From Aldersonia sp. NBC_00410 (GTDB lineage Bacteria; Actinomycetota; Actinomycetes; Mycobacteriales; Mycobacteriaceae): a stretch of DNA of 64,000 bases. Of this stretch, positions 26,121-35,182 are shown piece after piece (position 1 is the stretch's first letter; every line of letters starts with the position of its first letter). Where the stretch lies: positions 310,001 through 374,000 of the forward strand of contig NZ_JAPENM010000001.1 of NCBI RefSeq assembly GCF_026342035.1, given 5' to 3'. Made by a program: the position numbers and the translations under genes. The notes beneath the pieces were generated by a model. It did no database searches. It had not been told where the DNA came from and saw only the letters and a program-made list of their open reading frames with translations.

Positions 26121-26951
26121 ATGGGCACCGAGGGGCAGACAGCGACCGGAGCGCCGGTCATCGTCGAACGGCCGCGACCGGGCGTCGTCCTCCTGCGGAT
26201 GAACCGGCCGGACCAGCTCAACGCGATGAACCACGACCTGGTCGACGCCCTGCACACCGAGCTCGATCGGCTCGGGAACGACCTCGAGACCCGCGTCGTC
26301 GTCCTGACCGGCGCCGGACGCGGCTTCTGCTCGGGCCTCGACCTCGGCGGATACGGCCAGATCCCGGGCGCCGAACAGCTGGGCACAACTCAGCAGTCGT
26401 ACCTGCTGCAGAGCCGCATCGCCCTGCTCGTGCAGAAGATCCGCCGGCTCCCGCAGGTGTTCGTCGCGGCCGTGAACGGACCTGCCGCCGGTGGTGGGCT
26501 CGCGCTGGTCTGCGCATGCGATGTCCGGCTGGCCGCGAGCGAGGCGATCTTCGCCGTCTCGTTCATCCGAATCGGCGTGTCCGGCTGCGACATCGGCGTC
26601 TCGTGGCTACTCCCCCGTCTCGTCGGCGCGGGCCGTGCTCACGAATTGATGCTCACCGCACGACGTTTCGGCGCCGACGAGGCGCTGCGCATCGGCCTAC
26701 TCGCCGACGCCGTGCCCGGTAGCGAACTGCGTGCTCGCGTCGATGCCACGATCGACGACCTACTGACCGCCCCGCCGATGTCCTTGTCGCTCACCAAGCG
26801 CGGTATGTGGCTTGCGCTCGAAACCCCCGGCTTCGACACCTCCGTCGAGTTGGAGAATCGGCAGCAGTCGCTCACCTTCGGCACCGCCGATCAACAAGAG
26901 GCGATGGCGGCCTACATCGAGCGCCGCGCACCCGAATACCACAACCGCTGA
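26121..26951 (+). CDS. Enoyl-CoA hydratase (crotonase family)
   Basis: A 276-residue crotonase starting MGTEGQTATGAPVIVERPRP. Motifs: LRMNRPDQLNAMNHDLVDAL, GAGRGFCSGLDLGGYGQ (oxyanion loop), NGPAAGGGLALVCACDVRLA, and SFIRIGVSGCDIGVSWLLPR. The Cys-Asp in GVSGCDIG stands where hydratases have Glu, as in many mycobacterial EchA proteins of undefined specificity. It is followed after 32 bp by an SDR gene in the same direction, so hydration and 3-hydroxyacyl oxidation could be linked. Confidence 0.85.
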   Translation: MGTEGQTATGAPVIVERPRPGVVLLRMNRPDQLNAMNHDLVDALHTELDRLGNDLETRVVVLTGAGRGFCSGLDLGGYGQIPGAEQLGTTQQSYLLQSRIALLVQKIRRLPQVFVAAVNGPAAGGGLALVCACDVRLAASEAIFAVSFIRIGVSGCDIGVSWLLPRLVGAGRAHELMLTARRFGADEALRIGLLADAVPGSELRARVDATIDDLLTAPPMSLSLTKRGMWLALETPGFDTSVELENRQQSLTFGTADQQEAMAAYIERRAPEYHNR

Positions 26952-26983
26952 CACCCGCTCCCCCGAAAGATCTGGAGACGATC

Positions 26984-27754
26984 ATGTCCCACGCCAGCCC
27001 CGTCGCCGTCGTGTCCGGGGCGGGCCGCGGAATCGGCCGCGGCATCGCCCTTCGCCTGGCCGCCGACGGATACGAGATCGTCGGCACGTTCAACCGCGAC
27101 GAGGCGTCTGCCGAGCAAGCCGCGAAGGCCGTCGCCGACCTGGGCCGCGAATGCCGGATGGTCCGCTCCGACGCGGCCGACCCCGATGCTGCGGCGGCAC
27201 TGGCCCAGGCTGTGCTCGACGAGTTCGGTCGAGTGGACGCGCTGGTGCTCAACGCCGGCATCGCGAGCCGCGGCCGCACAGTCGCCGACACGGACCCCGC
27301 CGAGATCCAGAAGGTGCTTTCGGTGCACGCGCTCGGGGCGTTCTACCTGTGCTCCAACTTCGCTCCGGCAATCCGCAACAGCGAGCGCGGTGCGATCGTG
27401 CTGATCTCGAGCACCACCGCGGCCCGGCCGAGCCCCGGCGGGGCGCCGTACATGATGGGCAAGGTCGCGCTCGAAGCGCTCGGCCGCACGCTGGCGTTGG
27501 AGGAGCAGCCGCACGGCACGCGGGTCAATATCGTCGCGCCGGGCCTGGTCGCCACCGATATGGGTGACCGGCTGGCACGGGCAATAACCGGCGCAGCGGA
27601 CGCGGCGACGCTGGACGCCGAGATGCCGTTCGGGCGGGTCACCCGTCCGGAGGACGTGGCGGAATTGGTGGCGTTCCTGATCTCCGATCGGGCGGCGCTC
27701 ATTACCGGCCAGCGTATCGAGGTGCACGCCGGACGGCCCAGCATCACGCACTGA
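26984..27754 (+). CDS. Short-chain dehydrogenase/reductase (FabG-like)
   Basis: A 256-residue classical SDR. The cofactor loop is VVSGAGRGIGRGIALRLAAD (TGxxxGIG type, about residues 8-27), NAG appears in LVLNAGIASRG, and the catalytic Ser-Tyr-Lys is in LISSTTAARPS and GGAPYMMGKVALEALG. It ends in IEVHAGRPSITH. It would interconvert a 3-keto and 3-hydroxyacyl group with NAD(P)H. GGAG precedes the ATG at 26984. It follows the crotonase at short distance and is the last gene of the acyl-CoA block. Confidence 0.88.
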   Translation: MSHASPVAVVSGAGRGIGRGIALRLAADGYEIVGTFNRDEASAEQAAKAVADLGRECRMVRSDAADPDAAAALAQAVLDEFGRVDALVLNAGIASRGRTVADTDPAEIQKVLSVHALGAFYLCSNFAPAIRNSERGAIVLISSTTAARPSPGGAPYMMGKVALEALGRTLALEEQPHGTRVNIVAPGLVATDMGDRLARAITGAADAATLDAEMPFGRVTRPEDVAELVAFLISDRAALITGQRIEVHAGRPSITH

Positions 27755-28066
27755 GCGTTGGGCAGAATATTGTTCCCGCGACTGGCCGGAACGAGCCCAT
27801 CAAGAGCTGACAAATGAACGTCAACCGAACGACAAGTGTATTCGATATCTGTGGTCCGCCCAGTTTTCCGACCAACATAGTTCGGCCGGAAGACATTTCA
27901 CGTTGGTAAATTTCACGTCCGGAAATATCCCGAAAAAAAAGGTTGAATATCGTAAATCACGAATCAATCTCGATTCAATTGAATTTCGCCAAAGGAGATA
28001 CTGCCGTTCAACGATTGGGTCGACCTCTTTCGAGCACCTTCAAGCCGACCCTTCAGGAGCTGAGAT
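27755..28066 (+). promoter_or_regulatory. AT-rich leader region of collagen-like gene
   Basis: This 312-bp gap has no credible gene. It is markedly AT-rich for this genome, with an A8 run at 27933-27940, the perfect palindrome ATTCAATTGAAT at 27973-27984, and a direct repeat ATTTCACGT at 27895 and 27910. An orphan ribosome-site-like AAAGGAGA at 27992 has no start close behind it. The sequence looks like a long regulated promoter and 5' UTR for the gene at 28067. Confidence 0.5.
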
Positions 28067-28528
28067 ATGAACCTCAAGCTAATTGCAAGTGGGCTCGCCG
28101 TTAGTGGCGGGGTCGCGGCGGCCACGATGTTCGGTGGCAATCAAGCCTCGGCTGTGACGTACTACGGGTGCATAGTGCCCGTCACCGGCGGCCTCCTCCT
28201 GGTCGGCACCACTCCACCGATATGCACTCTGGGCTCGATACCTATCCAGTGGAACGAAGAGGGCCCGCCCGGACCGACCGGCCCGACCGGCCCGGCAGGA
28301 CCGACCGGCCAGGCGGGACCATCCGGCGCGCCAGGGGCAAAGGGCGATACGGGTCCGGCAGGGCCGACCGGCCAGGCGGGACCCACCGGCCCGGCAGGAC
28401 CGACCGGCGCGCCAGGGGCAAAGGGCGATACGGGCCCGGCAGGACCGACCGGCCCGGAAGGCCCCCAGGGGCCTCCCGGGGAGTTCGGCTTGGGCTCCAG
28501 CGGCAGTAGCGGCTCGTCAGGATCCTGA
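28067..28528 (+). CDS. Secreted collagen-like repeat protein
   Basis: A 153-residue protein with a signal peptide ([20 protein letters not shown], probable cleavage after QASA at residue 29). Residues 30-65 are a short non-repetitive region with two Cys. Residues 66-140 are 25 uninterrupted Gly-X-Y triplets, mostly GPT and GPA with GAPGAKGDT twice, as in collagen triple helices. The C-terminus is [13 protein letters not shown]. No sortase signal or membrane anchor is visible. It probably forms a secreted or surface trimeric stalk. AGGAG precedes the ATG. The DNA repeats are nearly exact, so length variation between strains is likely. Confidence 0.85.
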   Translation: MNLKLIASGLAVSGGVAAATMFGGNQASAVTYYGCIVPVTGGLLLVGTTPPICTLGSIPIQWNEEGPPGPTGPTGPAGPTGQAGPSGAPGAKGDTGPAGPTGQAGPTGPAGPTGAPGAKGDTGPAGPTGPEGPQGPPGEFGLGSSGSSGSSGS

Positions 28529-28549
28529 CGCGGCAGCCGACGCAGCGGC

Positions 28550-28590
28550 GTGAATCTGCGCCGCGCTCGTCGAGCACGGCGCAGATTCAC
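28550..28590 (+). terminator. Terminator hairpin after collagen-like gene
   Basis: GTGAATCTGCGCCG at 28550-28563 pairs perfectly with CGGCGCAGATTCAC at 28577-28590, loop of 13. It begins 22 bp after the stop and is followed by AATTCCC, not a T-tract. Confidence 0.75.
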
Positions 28591-28607
28591 AATTCCCGAG
28601 TTGGAAC

Positions 28608-28653
28608 CTATTGCCCCGCAACGGTACTGCGCACGGTGACGATCGATAGCCGC
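28608..28653 (-). pseudogene. Vestige of a crotonase gene 3' end
   Basis: About 45 bp resemble the last codons of the crotonase gene at 25219-25266, with one 2-base gap and roughly 37 of 44 matching bases. The reading frame and stop are kept: STVAGQ-stop here against NTVAGQ-stop there. Nothing upstream resembles a crotonase. It is most simply a leftover of a duplication or recombination. Confidence 0.4.
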
Positions 28654-28687
28654 GGCACGGGCGGCTGAGCATCTCGCACGGAAGCGG

Positions 28688-28987
28688 CTAGACGTCCGGG
28701 TCGAGCGTGTAGCTGGTCAGCCCGGGCGCACCCGCGAGCAGCGGACCGAGCTCGGATATCGCGCCCTCCGGAGTCGCCCGCCAAGCCCGATAGGCCTTGT
28801 CGGCATCGAGGGACTCCCACTTCTCGACAACCACCCAGTGGCTCTCGTCGGTGTTGTCGACCAGCACGTCGACGCCGAGGCAGCCATCGAACGCCCGGGT
28901 ATCGGCGAGCACCTTCGACATGACTTCCTTTGCCTTGTCGAGGGATTCGGGCTTCAACTTGAGATCGAGAAACGCCGTGAGGGCCAT
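28688..28987 (-). CDS. Antibiotic biosynthesis monooxygenase-family protein
   Basis: A 99-residue ferredoxin-like protein of the ABM (dimeric alpha-beta barrel) family: LTAFLDLKLKPESLDKAKEV, GCLGVDVLVDNTDESHWVVV and EKWESLDADKAYRAWRAT. Members include cofactor-free monooxygenases and quinol-related or heme-degrading enzymes, as well as proteins of unknown role. AAGGAG lies before the ATG at 28987. It is monocistronic, with its 5' region carrying a dispersed palindromic repeat 150 bp upstream. Confidence 0.75.
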   Translation of the reverse strand: MALTAFLDLKLKPESLDKAKEVMSKVLADTRAFDGCLGVDVLVDNTDESHWVVVEKWESLDADKAYRAWRATPEGAISELGPLLAGAPGLTSYTLDPDV

Positions 28988-29137
28988 GCGAGTGTGCTCC
29001 TTGATTCGAACTTGACTGGTCGATCCAAGCTAGCCGCGGACCGCCCGTCAGGTCACTACTTGACCCGACGGGCCGGGCACGGTATGGGAATCCCCGCCAC
29101 CCGCCCCGTATTGCCCACCCCGCATTGCCCCGCCCGC

Positions 29138-29193
29138 ATCGACTGAACGGACCGTTCATGCGATCAGATCGACTGAACGGTTCCGTTCAGTCG
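29138..29193. repeat. Dispersed palindromic repeat, family A copy 1
   Basis: A 56-bp unit found again at 34217-34272 with only 3 mismatches. It holds two imperfect dyads of the form TGAACGG-n-CCGTTCA; the second is an 11-bp arm pair, CGACTGAACGG and CCGTTCAGTCG, around TT. It lies just beyond the lpd stop. Confidence 0.75.
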
Positions 29194-29218
29194 GCCGGCG
29201 GAGGTGCGAAGGTGCGGA

Positions 29219-30619
29219 TCAGAAGTTGATCATGTGGCCCGCGAGGCCGTGGATCGCTTCCTGCAGCGCCTCGGACAGCGTCGGATGGGTGTGCACGTTG
29301 CGGGCCAGCTCGTTGACCGTCAGGTCCCACTTCTGCGCCAGCGTCAGCTCCGGCAGCAGCTCGGAAACGTCCGGGCCGATCAGGTGCCCGCCGAGCAACT
29401 CCCCGTACTTCGTGTCCGCGACAAGCTTGACGAAACCCGTCGCGTCACCCAGGCCGTGCGCCTTGCCGTTCGCGGTGAACGGGAAGGTGGCGACCTTTAC
29501 GTCGTAGCCCTCGTCGCGGGCCTGCGCCTCGGTGAGCCCAAAGCTGGCGACCTGCGGCTGACAGAACGTCGCGCGCGGCATCATCCGGTAGTCGTCGATC
29601 GGCAGCGTCTCCGCGCCGCCGATGGTTTCCGCGGCGACCACGCCCTGCGCCTCGGCGACGTGTGCGAGCTGCAGTTTTCCGGTGACGTCGCCGATCGCGA
29701 AGATATTCGGCACGTTGGTACGCATGACGTTGTCGATGACGATCGCGCCGCGTTCGGTTTCGACACCGGTGTTATCGAGGCCGAAGCCCTCGACCCGCGG
29801 CGCGAAGCCGACGGCCTGCAGCACCTTGTCGACCGTGACGGTCTCGGTGTTTCCGCTCTTGTTGTCCTTGATCGTGACGGTGACCTTGGAGCCGTCGTCG
29901 TCGATCGACTGCACCGCTGCGCCCGTCGAGATGGTGATCCCGAGCTTCTTGTAGGCCTTGGTGATCTCCTTGGACACGTCGGCGTCCTCATTGGGCAGCG
30001 CGCGGTCGAGGAACTCGACGATCCGCACGTCCACGCCGTAGTTGCGCAGGACGTAGGCGAATTCCATACCGATCGCGCCCGCACCGACGACGAGGATCGA
30101 ACCGGGCAGGTCCCGGGTCATGATCTGCTCTTCGTAGGTGACCACGTTGTCCGACAGCGAGGTGCCGGGCAGCAGCTTGGTGGTGGTGCCGGTGGCGATG
30201 ATCGCGTTGTCGAAGGTGATCGTCTCCGAGCCGCCGTCGGATTTCTCCACGGCGAGCGTGTTCGCGTCGGTGAACGAGCCGTGCCCGTCGTACTCGGTGA
30301 TCTTGTTCTTCTTCATCAGGAAGTGGACGCCCTTGACGCGCCCCTCCGCGACCTTGCGGCTGCGGTCGAACGCCGCGCCGAAGTCGAACTTCGCCTCACC
30401 CGAGATCCCGAAAAGCTTCGCATCCTTGGTGAAGATGTGCGCGAGCTCCGCGTTCCGCAACAGTGCCTTCGACGGGATGCAGCCGACGTTGAGGCACACC
30501 CCTCCCCAGTACTGCTTTTCCACGATTGCGGTGCTCAGCCCGAGCTGCGCCGCGCGGATAGCAGCGACGTAACCACCGGGACCGGCACCGAGTACAACGA
30601 CGTCATAGTGTGAGGTCAC
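29219..30619 (-). CDS. lpdA: Dihydrolipoyl dehydrogenase
   Basis: A 466-residue flavoprotein disulfide reductase from a GTG start. FAD motif [20 protein letters not shown], redox disulfide in [15 protein letters not shown] (Cys42 and Cys47), NAD motif [19 protein letters not shown], the FAD motif [16 protein letters not shown], and the catalytic [13 protein letters not shown] near the end are all present. It is E3 of the pyruvate and 2-oxoglutarate dehydrogenase complexes, and in mycobacteria (LpdC, Rv0462) also serves the peroxiredoxin system and branched-chain ketoacid dehydrogenase. It is not adjacent to E1 or E2 genes here. Confidence 0.95.
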   Translation of the reverse strand: MTSHYDVVVLGAGPGGYVAAIRAAQLGLSTAIVEKQYWGGVCLNVGCIPSKALLRNAELAHIFTKDAKLFGISGEAKFDFGAAFDRSRKVAEGRVKGVHFLMKKNKITEYDGHGSFTDANTLAVEKSDGGSETITFDNAIIATGTTTKLLPGTSLSDNVVTYEEQIMTRDLPGSILVVGAGAIGMEFAYVLRNYGVDVRIVEFLDRALPNEDADVSKEITKAYKKLGITISTGAAVQSIDDDGSKVTVTIKDNKSGNTETVTVDKVLQAVGFAPRVEGFGLDNTGVETERGAIVIDNVMRTNVPNIFAIGDVTGKLQLAHVAEAQGVVAAETIGGAETLPIDDYRMMPRATFCQPQVASFGLTEAQARDEGYDVKVATFPFTANGKAHGLGDATGFVKLVADTKYGELLGGHLIGPDVSELLPELTLAQKWDLTVNELARNVHTHPTLSEALQEAIHGLAGHMINF

Positions 30620-30693
30620 GGTTTCCCAGGGTAGTCCCGCCCCGATCCCGTGTCGCCGAATGGCTCATAGACCGCGCTACGGTGTGCGCCGCA

Positions 30694-30915
30694 TCACGCG
30701 ACGTGCTCGCGCACCCCTCGGCCCAGCAGGTCGTCGGCATGCGCGCGCGCGGAGACGGCCAGGCGCAGCTCCATCTCGGCATCCCGGTCGCCACACCCGG
30801 CGAGGTACTCGTGCAGCCGCGACTTCGCGAGGTACCAACGGGCGACTCGTTCGGGCGGATCGCCCGGCTGCGGTCGAGCGAATGCCAGCTCGGTCATCTC
30901 CTCCACGACGTTCAT
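30694..30915 (-). CDS. Small hypothetical protein, 73 residues
   Basis: Reads MNVVEEMTELAFARPQPGDP, then PERVARWYLAKSRLHEYLAG and a helical C-terminus ending in GRGVREHVA. Codon third positions are GC-rich as in neighbouring genes. AGGAAAG lies upstream of the ATG at 30915. I recognise no family; it looks like a small soluble helical protein. It sits directly upstream of lpd in the same direction, 74 bp away. Confidence 0.5.
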   Translation of the reverse strand: MNVVEEMTELAFARPQPGDPPERVARWYLAKSRLHEYLAGCGDRDAEMELRLAVSARAHADDLLGRGVREHVA

Positions 30916-31105
30916 GGCCGTCTTCTTTCCTCTGCACCGCGTACCCACAGTTTCGCAGTGCGCACCGACAGAAACGGTCGCGACACTCCAGCGCTCGCAC
31001 GTGCCGGCAAGTCCCGCGAGACCAGAATCCGCGGTCCAGCCGCACGGGGCACGAGTAGCGCGACACCCCAACCGGCGAACGCGCCAGGTGCAGGTAGCGA
31101 AATAC

Positions 31106-32092
31106 CTACGCGGTCCACACCTGCCGGGCCGCGCGGTCGAAGTTGCCGTGCGCCACCGCGGCGATCGCGGCGTCATCGAAGCCGCGTTCGGCCAACACAT
31201 CCCACACCCGCAGCGTGTCTTCGGGCGGAACCCACTGCAACGGGCCGAACATGGTGTATGCCGCCGAAAATGCGCCGGGGTTCTGTTGCATCTCGTGGTT
31301 GAAGTCGACGTGATCGAACGAGTAGTCCGATCCGATGCCGACATGGTCGATTCCCACCAGGTCGATTCCGTATTCGACGTGGTCCGCCATCGCGGCGAGG
31401 CGGCCGGCTCCGTCGTGCGGGTCGTTGCGGCCGAGAAAGATCCCGACGCCGTTGATCCCGATGACTCCACCGGTGTCCGCGCACGCCCGGGCCTGGTCGT
31501 CGGTGATGTTGCGCGGGTGCGACCAGAGCCCGGCGAAGTTGGAGTGGCTGTAGATCATCGGCCGTTGCGTCGTCGCGGCGAGATCGAGGCCGGTGCGCAC
31601 CGAACAGTGTGAACCGTCGACGAATACGCCGACCGCGTTGAGTTCGCGCACGAGATCACGCCCGTACGCGGTCAGGCCGGTGTCGTCGGCGTCCAGACAC
31701 CCGCAGCCCGCCGCGTTGACGTGGTTGTAGGTGGGTAGCAGGGACCGCACGCCGAGTGCGTGGAAATGTTCGACATTGGCGAGATCGCCGTCGAGTGGAC
31801 CGGAGTCCTCGAGATCGAACGCGAGCGCAATCCGCTCGTCCGCGCGCGCGACGGCAAGGTCGTCGCGCCCGGTGACGAGGCGAAATCGACTGTCAGCCGA
31901 GGCGTTCCAGCGGAAATACTCCGCGAGTCGGGTCGAGTCCGCCTTCGACTGTGGCGAGTACCCGATATTGATCGACAGATAGGATCCGGCAGGGTAGCGG
32001 GCGAGTTCGCTGATATCGGCACGACAATGGAGCGGCAGGCAGCAATGCTGCTCCCAGAGCCACCGCGACGGGGACGGCCGAAGACCGGACAC
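31106..32092 (-). CDS. Membrane dipeptidase-family peptidase (M19)
   Basis: A 328-residue protein from a GTG at 32092. It has the M19 TIM-barrel pattern: WEQHCCLPLHC near the start, LAFDLEDSGPLDGDLANVEH (metal ligand Glu region), VDGSHCSVRTGLDLAATTQR, MIYSHSNFAGLWSHPRNITD and LVGIDHVGIGSDYSFDH with conserved His and Asp metal ligands. Family members cleave dipeptides, including D-amino-acid types and dehydropeptides. Classic M19 proteins have HxD near the start; here WEQHCCLPL fills that place, as in an actinobacterial subgroup. No signal peptide; probably cytoplasmic. It diverges from the S9 peptidase gene. Confidence 0.8.
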   Translation of the reverse strand: MSGLRPSPSRWLWEQHCCLPLHCRADISELARYPAGSYLSINIGYSPQSKADSTRLAEYFRWNASADSRFRLVTGRDDLAVARADERIALAFDLEDSGPLDGDLANVEHFHALGVRSLLPTYNHVNAAGCGCLDADDTGLTAYGRDLVRELNAVGVFVDGSHCSVRTGLDLAATTQRPMIYSHSNFAGLWSHPRNITDDQARACADTGGVIGINGVGIFLGRNDPHDGAGRLAAMADHVEYGIDLVGIDHVGIGSDYSFDHVDFNHEMQQNPGAFSAAYTMFGPLQWVPPEDTLRVWDVLAERGFDDAAIAAVAHGNFDRAARQVWTA

Positions 32093-32154
32093 CCGCGCAG
32101 ATTACCGCCGCGATCCCACCGACGCGGGACCTCGCGGTTAGGTAAGAATGAGCC

Positions 32155-34179
32155 ATGACCGACGAGGATCCATATCTCTGGCTCGAAGCAGTCACCGACG
32201 ACCGCTCCCTGGACTGGGCTCGCGAGCGCAACGACGTCGTCCGGGAGCAGTTCGCCTCGTCGGAGCGCTTCCTCGGATTGCGTGACCGCATCCTCGCCAT
32301 GCTCGACACCGACGAACGAGTTCCCTACCCGGGCCGTCGCGGAGAGTGGCTCTACAACTACTGGCGCGACGGTGACCATCCGAAGGGGCTGTGGCGGCGC
32401 ACCACGTTCGTCGAATACTGCAAGGACGACCCCGAGTGGGACGTGCTCATCGACGTCGACGCGCTCTCAGCGGCCGAGGACGAGAACTGGGTATGGGCGG
32501 GCTCATCCGTGCGCCGGCCGGCCCAGGACCGTGCATTGATCAGCCTGTCCCGCGGCGGGGCGGACGCCAGCGTGGTGCGCGAATTCGACATGCGCACGCG
32601 TACCTTCCTCGACCCCGCCGACGGCGGTTTCGCACTGCCGGAAGCGAAGTCGAGCATCAGCTGGATCGACCTCGACACCGTCTATGTCGGAACCGATTTC
32701 GGGCCGGGCACGCTGACCGAGTCCGGCTATCCGCGGATCGGCAAGCGCTGGCGCCGCGGCACCCCGCTCGACTCGGCCGAGACGGTGTTCGAGGGGAAAG
32801 TCACCGATGTTTCCGCCGGCGCCGGTTACGACCGCACGCCCGGCTACGAGCGGCACTACGTCTACCGCCATCCCGAATTCTTCACCAACGAGACCTATCT
32901 GCTCGCACCCGACGGCACGACGACTCATATCGACATTCCGGCCGATGCGTCCGAGTCCTGGTACAAGGATTGGTTGCTGGTGCGGCTCAAATCGGATTGG
33001 ACAGTTGGCGCCGCGACTTACCCCGCGGGTGCACTGCTGGCCACCAACTTCGACGACTTCCTTCGCGGCGCACGCGAATTCGAGGTGGTCTTCGAGCCGG
33101 ATGCGCACACCTCGCTGAACGGTTACGGCTGGACCGAGAACTACCTACTGCTCGCGACCCTTGCCGACGTGCAGACCCAGCTGTACGTGTGCACACCCGG
33201 TCCAAACGGGTGGCAGCGCGAGCCGTTCGCCCAAACTCCGCCGATGGCCACGACCGGCGTGCTCAATCTCGACCCGCTCGACGGCGGCGACGACTACATG
33301 ATGACGACGAGTAGCTTCACCACGCCGCCAACACTTCTCAGTGGCACCATCGGGGAACCGGCGACGCCGCTGAAGGCCGAGCAGAGCTACTTCGACGCGG
33401 ACGGTCTGACCACCGAACAGTTCTTCGCCACCTCGCTCGACGGAACCGCAGTGCCGTACTTCGTCGTTCGCCGCCCCGGCGCGAGCGGGCCCACGGTGCT
33501 GTCCGGCTACGGCGGTTTCGAACTGTCCCGGACCCCCGGCTACAACGGAGCGGCCGGGATGGGCTGGCTGGAACGTGGGGGCATCACCGTCACCGCCAAC
33601 ATTCGTGGCGGTGGCGAATACGGGCCAGCGTGGCATACCCAAGCGCAGAAGGCCGGGCGGCACAAGGTTTACGAGGACTTCGCTGCTGTCGCAACCGATC
33701 TCGTCGCCCGCGGAATCACCACTGCGGAACAGCTCGGTGCGGTGGGCGGCAGCAACGGCGGACTGCTGATGGGAGTCATGCTCACCGAATACCCGCAGTT
33801 GTTCGGTGCGCTCGTCTGTCAAGTGCCGCTGCTGGACATGAAGCGCTACCACCTGCTGCTCGCGGGCGCGTCCTGGGTGGCGGAGTACGGCAACCCGGAC
33901 GACCCGGCGGAGTGGGAGTTCATCGCCAAGCATTCGCCGTACCAGAATGCCCGCGCCGATGTGCAGTACCCGCCGATCCTGCTCACCACCTCCACCCGCG
34001 ACGACCGGGTGCATCCGGGGCATGCGCGCAAGATGACCGCGCGGCTCGAGGAGCAGGGGCACCGGGTCTGGTACTACGAAAACATCGAGGGCGGGCACGG
34101 CGGTGCGGCGGACAATGCCCAGGCCGCGTTCCAGGCCGCGCTGGTGTACGAGTTCCTGTGGACCATGCTGACCCGCTGA
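32155..34179 (+). CDS. Prolyl oligopeptidase-family serine peptidase (S9)
   Basis: A 674-residue protein with an N-terminal beta-propeller (DPYLWLEAVTDDRSLDWARE at the start) and a C-terminal alpha/beta-hydrolase domain from about residue 430. The catalytic residues are Ser533 in GAVGGSNGGLLMG, Asp617 in STRDDRVHPGHARKM, and His648 in IEGGHGGAADN. RGGGEYGPAWH marks the oxyanion region. It cleaves short peptides or acts as an esterase. No signal peptide is evident, so it is cytosolic. The neighbouring divergent dipeptidase suggests a shared role in peptide salvage. Confidence 0.9.
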   Translation: MTDEDPYLWLEAVTDDRSLDWARERNDVVREQFASSERFLGLRDRILAMLDTDERVPYPGRRGEWLYNYWRDGDHPKGLWRRTTFVEYCKDDPEWDVLIDVDALSAAEDENWVWAGSSVRRPAQDRALISLSRGGADASVVREFDMRTRTFLDPADGGFALPEAKSSISWIDLDTVYVGTDFGPGTLTESGYPRIGKRWRRGTPLDSAETVFEGKVTDVSAGAGYDRTPGYERHYVYRHPEFFTNETYLLAPDGTTTHIDIPADASESWYKDWLLVRLKSDWTVGAATYPAGALLATNFDDFLRGAREFEVVFEPDAHTSLNGYGWTENYLLLATLADVQTQLYVCTPGPNGWQREPFAQTPPMATTGVLNLDPLDGGDDYMMTTSSFTTPPTLLSGTIGEPATPLKAEQSYFDADGLTTEQFFATSLDGTAVPYFVVRRPGASGPTVLSGYGGFELSRTPGYNGAAGMGWLERGGITVTANIRGGGEYGPAWHTQAQKAGRHKVYEDFAAVATDLVARGITTAEQLGAVGGSNGGLLMGVMLTEYPQLFGALVCQVPLLDMKRYHLLLAGASWVAEYGNPDDPAEWEFIAKHSPYQNARADVQYPPILLTTSTRDDRVHPGHARKMTARLEEQGHRVWYYENIEGGHGGAADNAQAAFQAALVYEFLWTMLTR

Positions 34180-34216
34180 CACCCCGCCGCCGATGCCTGG
34201 AAGGGCCGCCCGACGG

Positions 34217-34272
34217 ATCGACTGAACGGTACATTCATGCGATCAGATCGACTGAACGGTTCCGTTCAGTCG
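34217..34272. repeat. Dispersed palindromic repeat, family A copy 2
   Basis: 53 of 56 bases match the copy at 29138. Here it lies between two convergent genes (stops at 34179 and 34293), where the 11-bp-armed hairpin could end transcription from both sides. Confidence 0.75.
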
Positions 34273-34292
34273 AAACAAAAAGGGGTGTGCGG

Positions 34293-35153
34293 TCAACGGT
34301 CGTGCAGCCACTGCTCGATCCGGTCGACGGTTGTTTTCGGCGCACGGATCCAGCCGTTGTGCCCCAACCGTTCCGGCTGCAGCCAGCTCGTGATCGGCGC
34401 GGCCGGGAGTTTGTCGGCGAGATGCTTTGCCGACGACGCGGGGGCGACCTCGTCGCCGTCGATGGATATCGACAGCACCGGTAGCTTCAGCCTGCCGATG
34501 CGCTCCTCGTAGTCGATGTCCGCGCCCTCGGGGTCGAAGCGTCCGGTGCGGGCCAGCCGCGACCAGTCCGAGATCAGCACCCGCGACTGCCGTCCGAACC
34601 CACCGAAGTCGAGGCGGTCGCCCGGCCAGAACCCGGCGACGTTCGCGGTCAACGACATTGCGGCCGAGCCGACCAGGATGCCGGGCGATCGCGCACCGCG
34701 GAAGCCCCGGTAGTACGGCGTGCCCGACGCGATGAGGATCAGGCCGCCGAGCCGTCCCCGGATCCGCGCCGCGTAGCAGACGCCGAGCTGCCCACCCATG
34801 CTGTGCCCCAACAGATATGGAGTGCTATCGGGAAACCGATCGCGCACCACCGAGAAGATCGCGGGGAAATCCACCGAGACGAGTTCGTGGTAGCCGTACC
34901 GGCTCATCGCGCTCGGCCGCGGACGGCTGTCCCCCTGTCCACGCAGTTCGCCGATCGCGGCGTCGAATCCGCGCGCGGCCAGCTCGGCGGCGAACAGGTC
35001 GTAATACCCGCCCGGAATGCCGAGACCCGGCACGATGACCACCACCGGTCGCGGCGCGTCGGGCGTCGGGCGGTGTACGTGCGCGGGGTCGGCGGGAACC
35101 AACCGAACCGGGATCGTCGTGCCGTCGGGCATCTGGATGGGAACCGTCTCCAC
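34293..35153 (-). CDS. Alpha/beta hydrolase (monoacylglycerol lipase-like)
   Basis: A 286-residue alpha/beta hydrolase from a GTG start. Features are VVVIVPGLGIPGGYYDLFAA (oxyanion region), GELRGQGDSRPRPSAMSRYG, the nucleophile elbow LLGHSMGGQLGVCYAA, an Asp-containing strand LSISIDGDEVAPASSAKHLA, and His in ERLGHNGWIRAP near the end. It resembles serine aminopeptidase S33/lysophospholipase-like enzymes. Substrate unknown; no signal peptide. A triple 32-bp tandem repeat lies just upstream of the start. Confidence 0.8.
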   Translation of the reverse strand: METVPIQMPDGTTIPVRLVPADPAHVHRPTPDAPRPVVVIVPGLGIPGGYYDLFAAELAARGFDAAIGELRGQGDSRPRPSAMSRYGYHELVSVDFPAIFSVVRDRFPDSTPYLLGHSMGGQLGVCYAARIRGRLGGLILIASGTPYYRGFRGARSPGILVGSAAMSLTANVAGFWPGDRLDFGGFGRQSRVLISDWSRLARTGRFDPEGADIDYEERIGRLKLPVLSISIDGDEVAPASSAKHLADKLPAAPITSWLQPERLGHNGWIRAPKTTVDRIEQWLHDR

Positions 35154-35182
35154 CCGCAGAACCCTATTCGCTACCCGGCTGA

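Noticed and set aside
28162..28590. Minus-strand Gly/Pro-rich ORF opposite the collagen-like gene
   Set aside because: The collagen DNA repeat reads as Gly-Pro-like on both strands; only the plus strand has a signal peptide, ribosome site and terminator.
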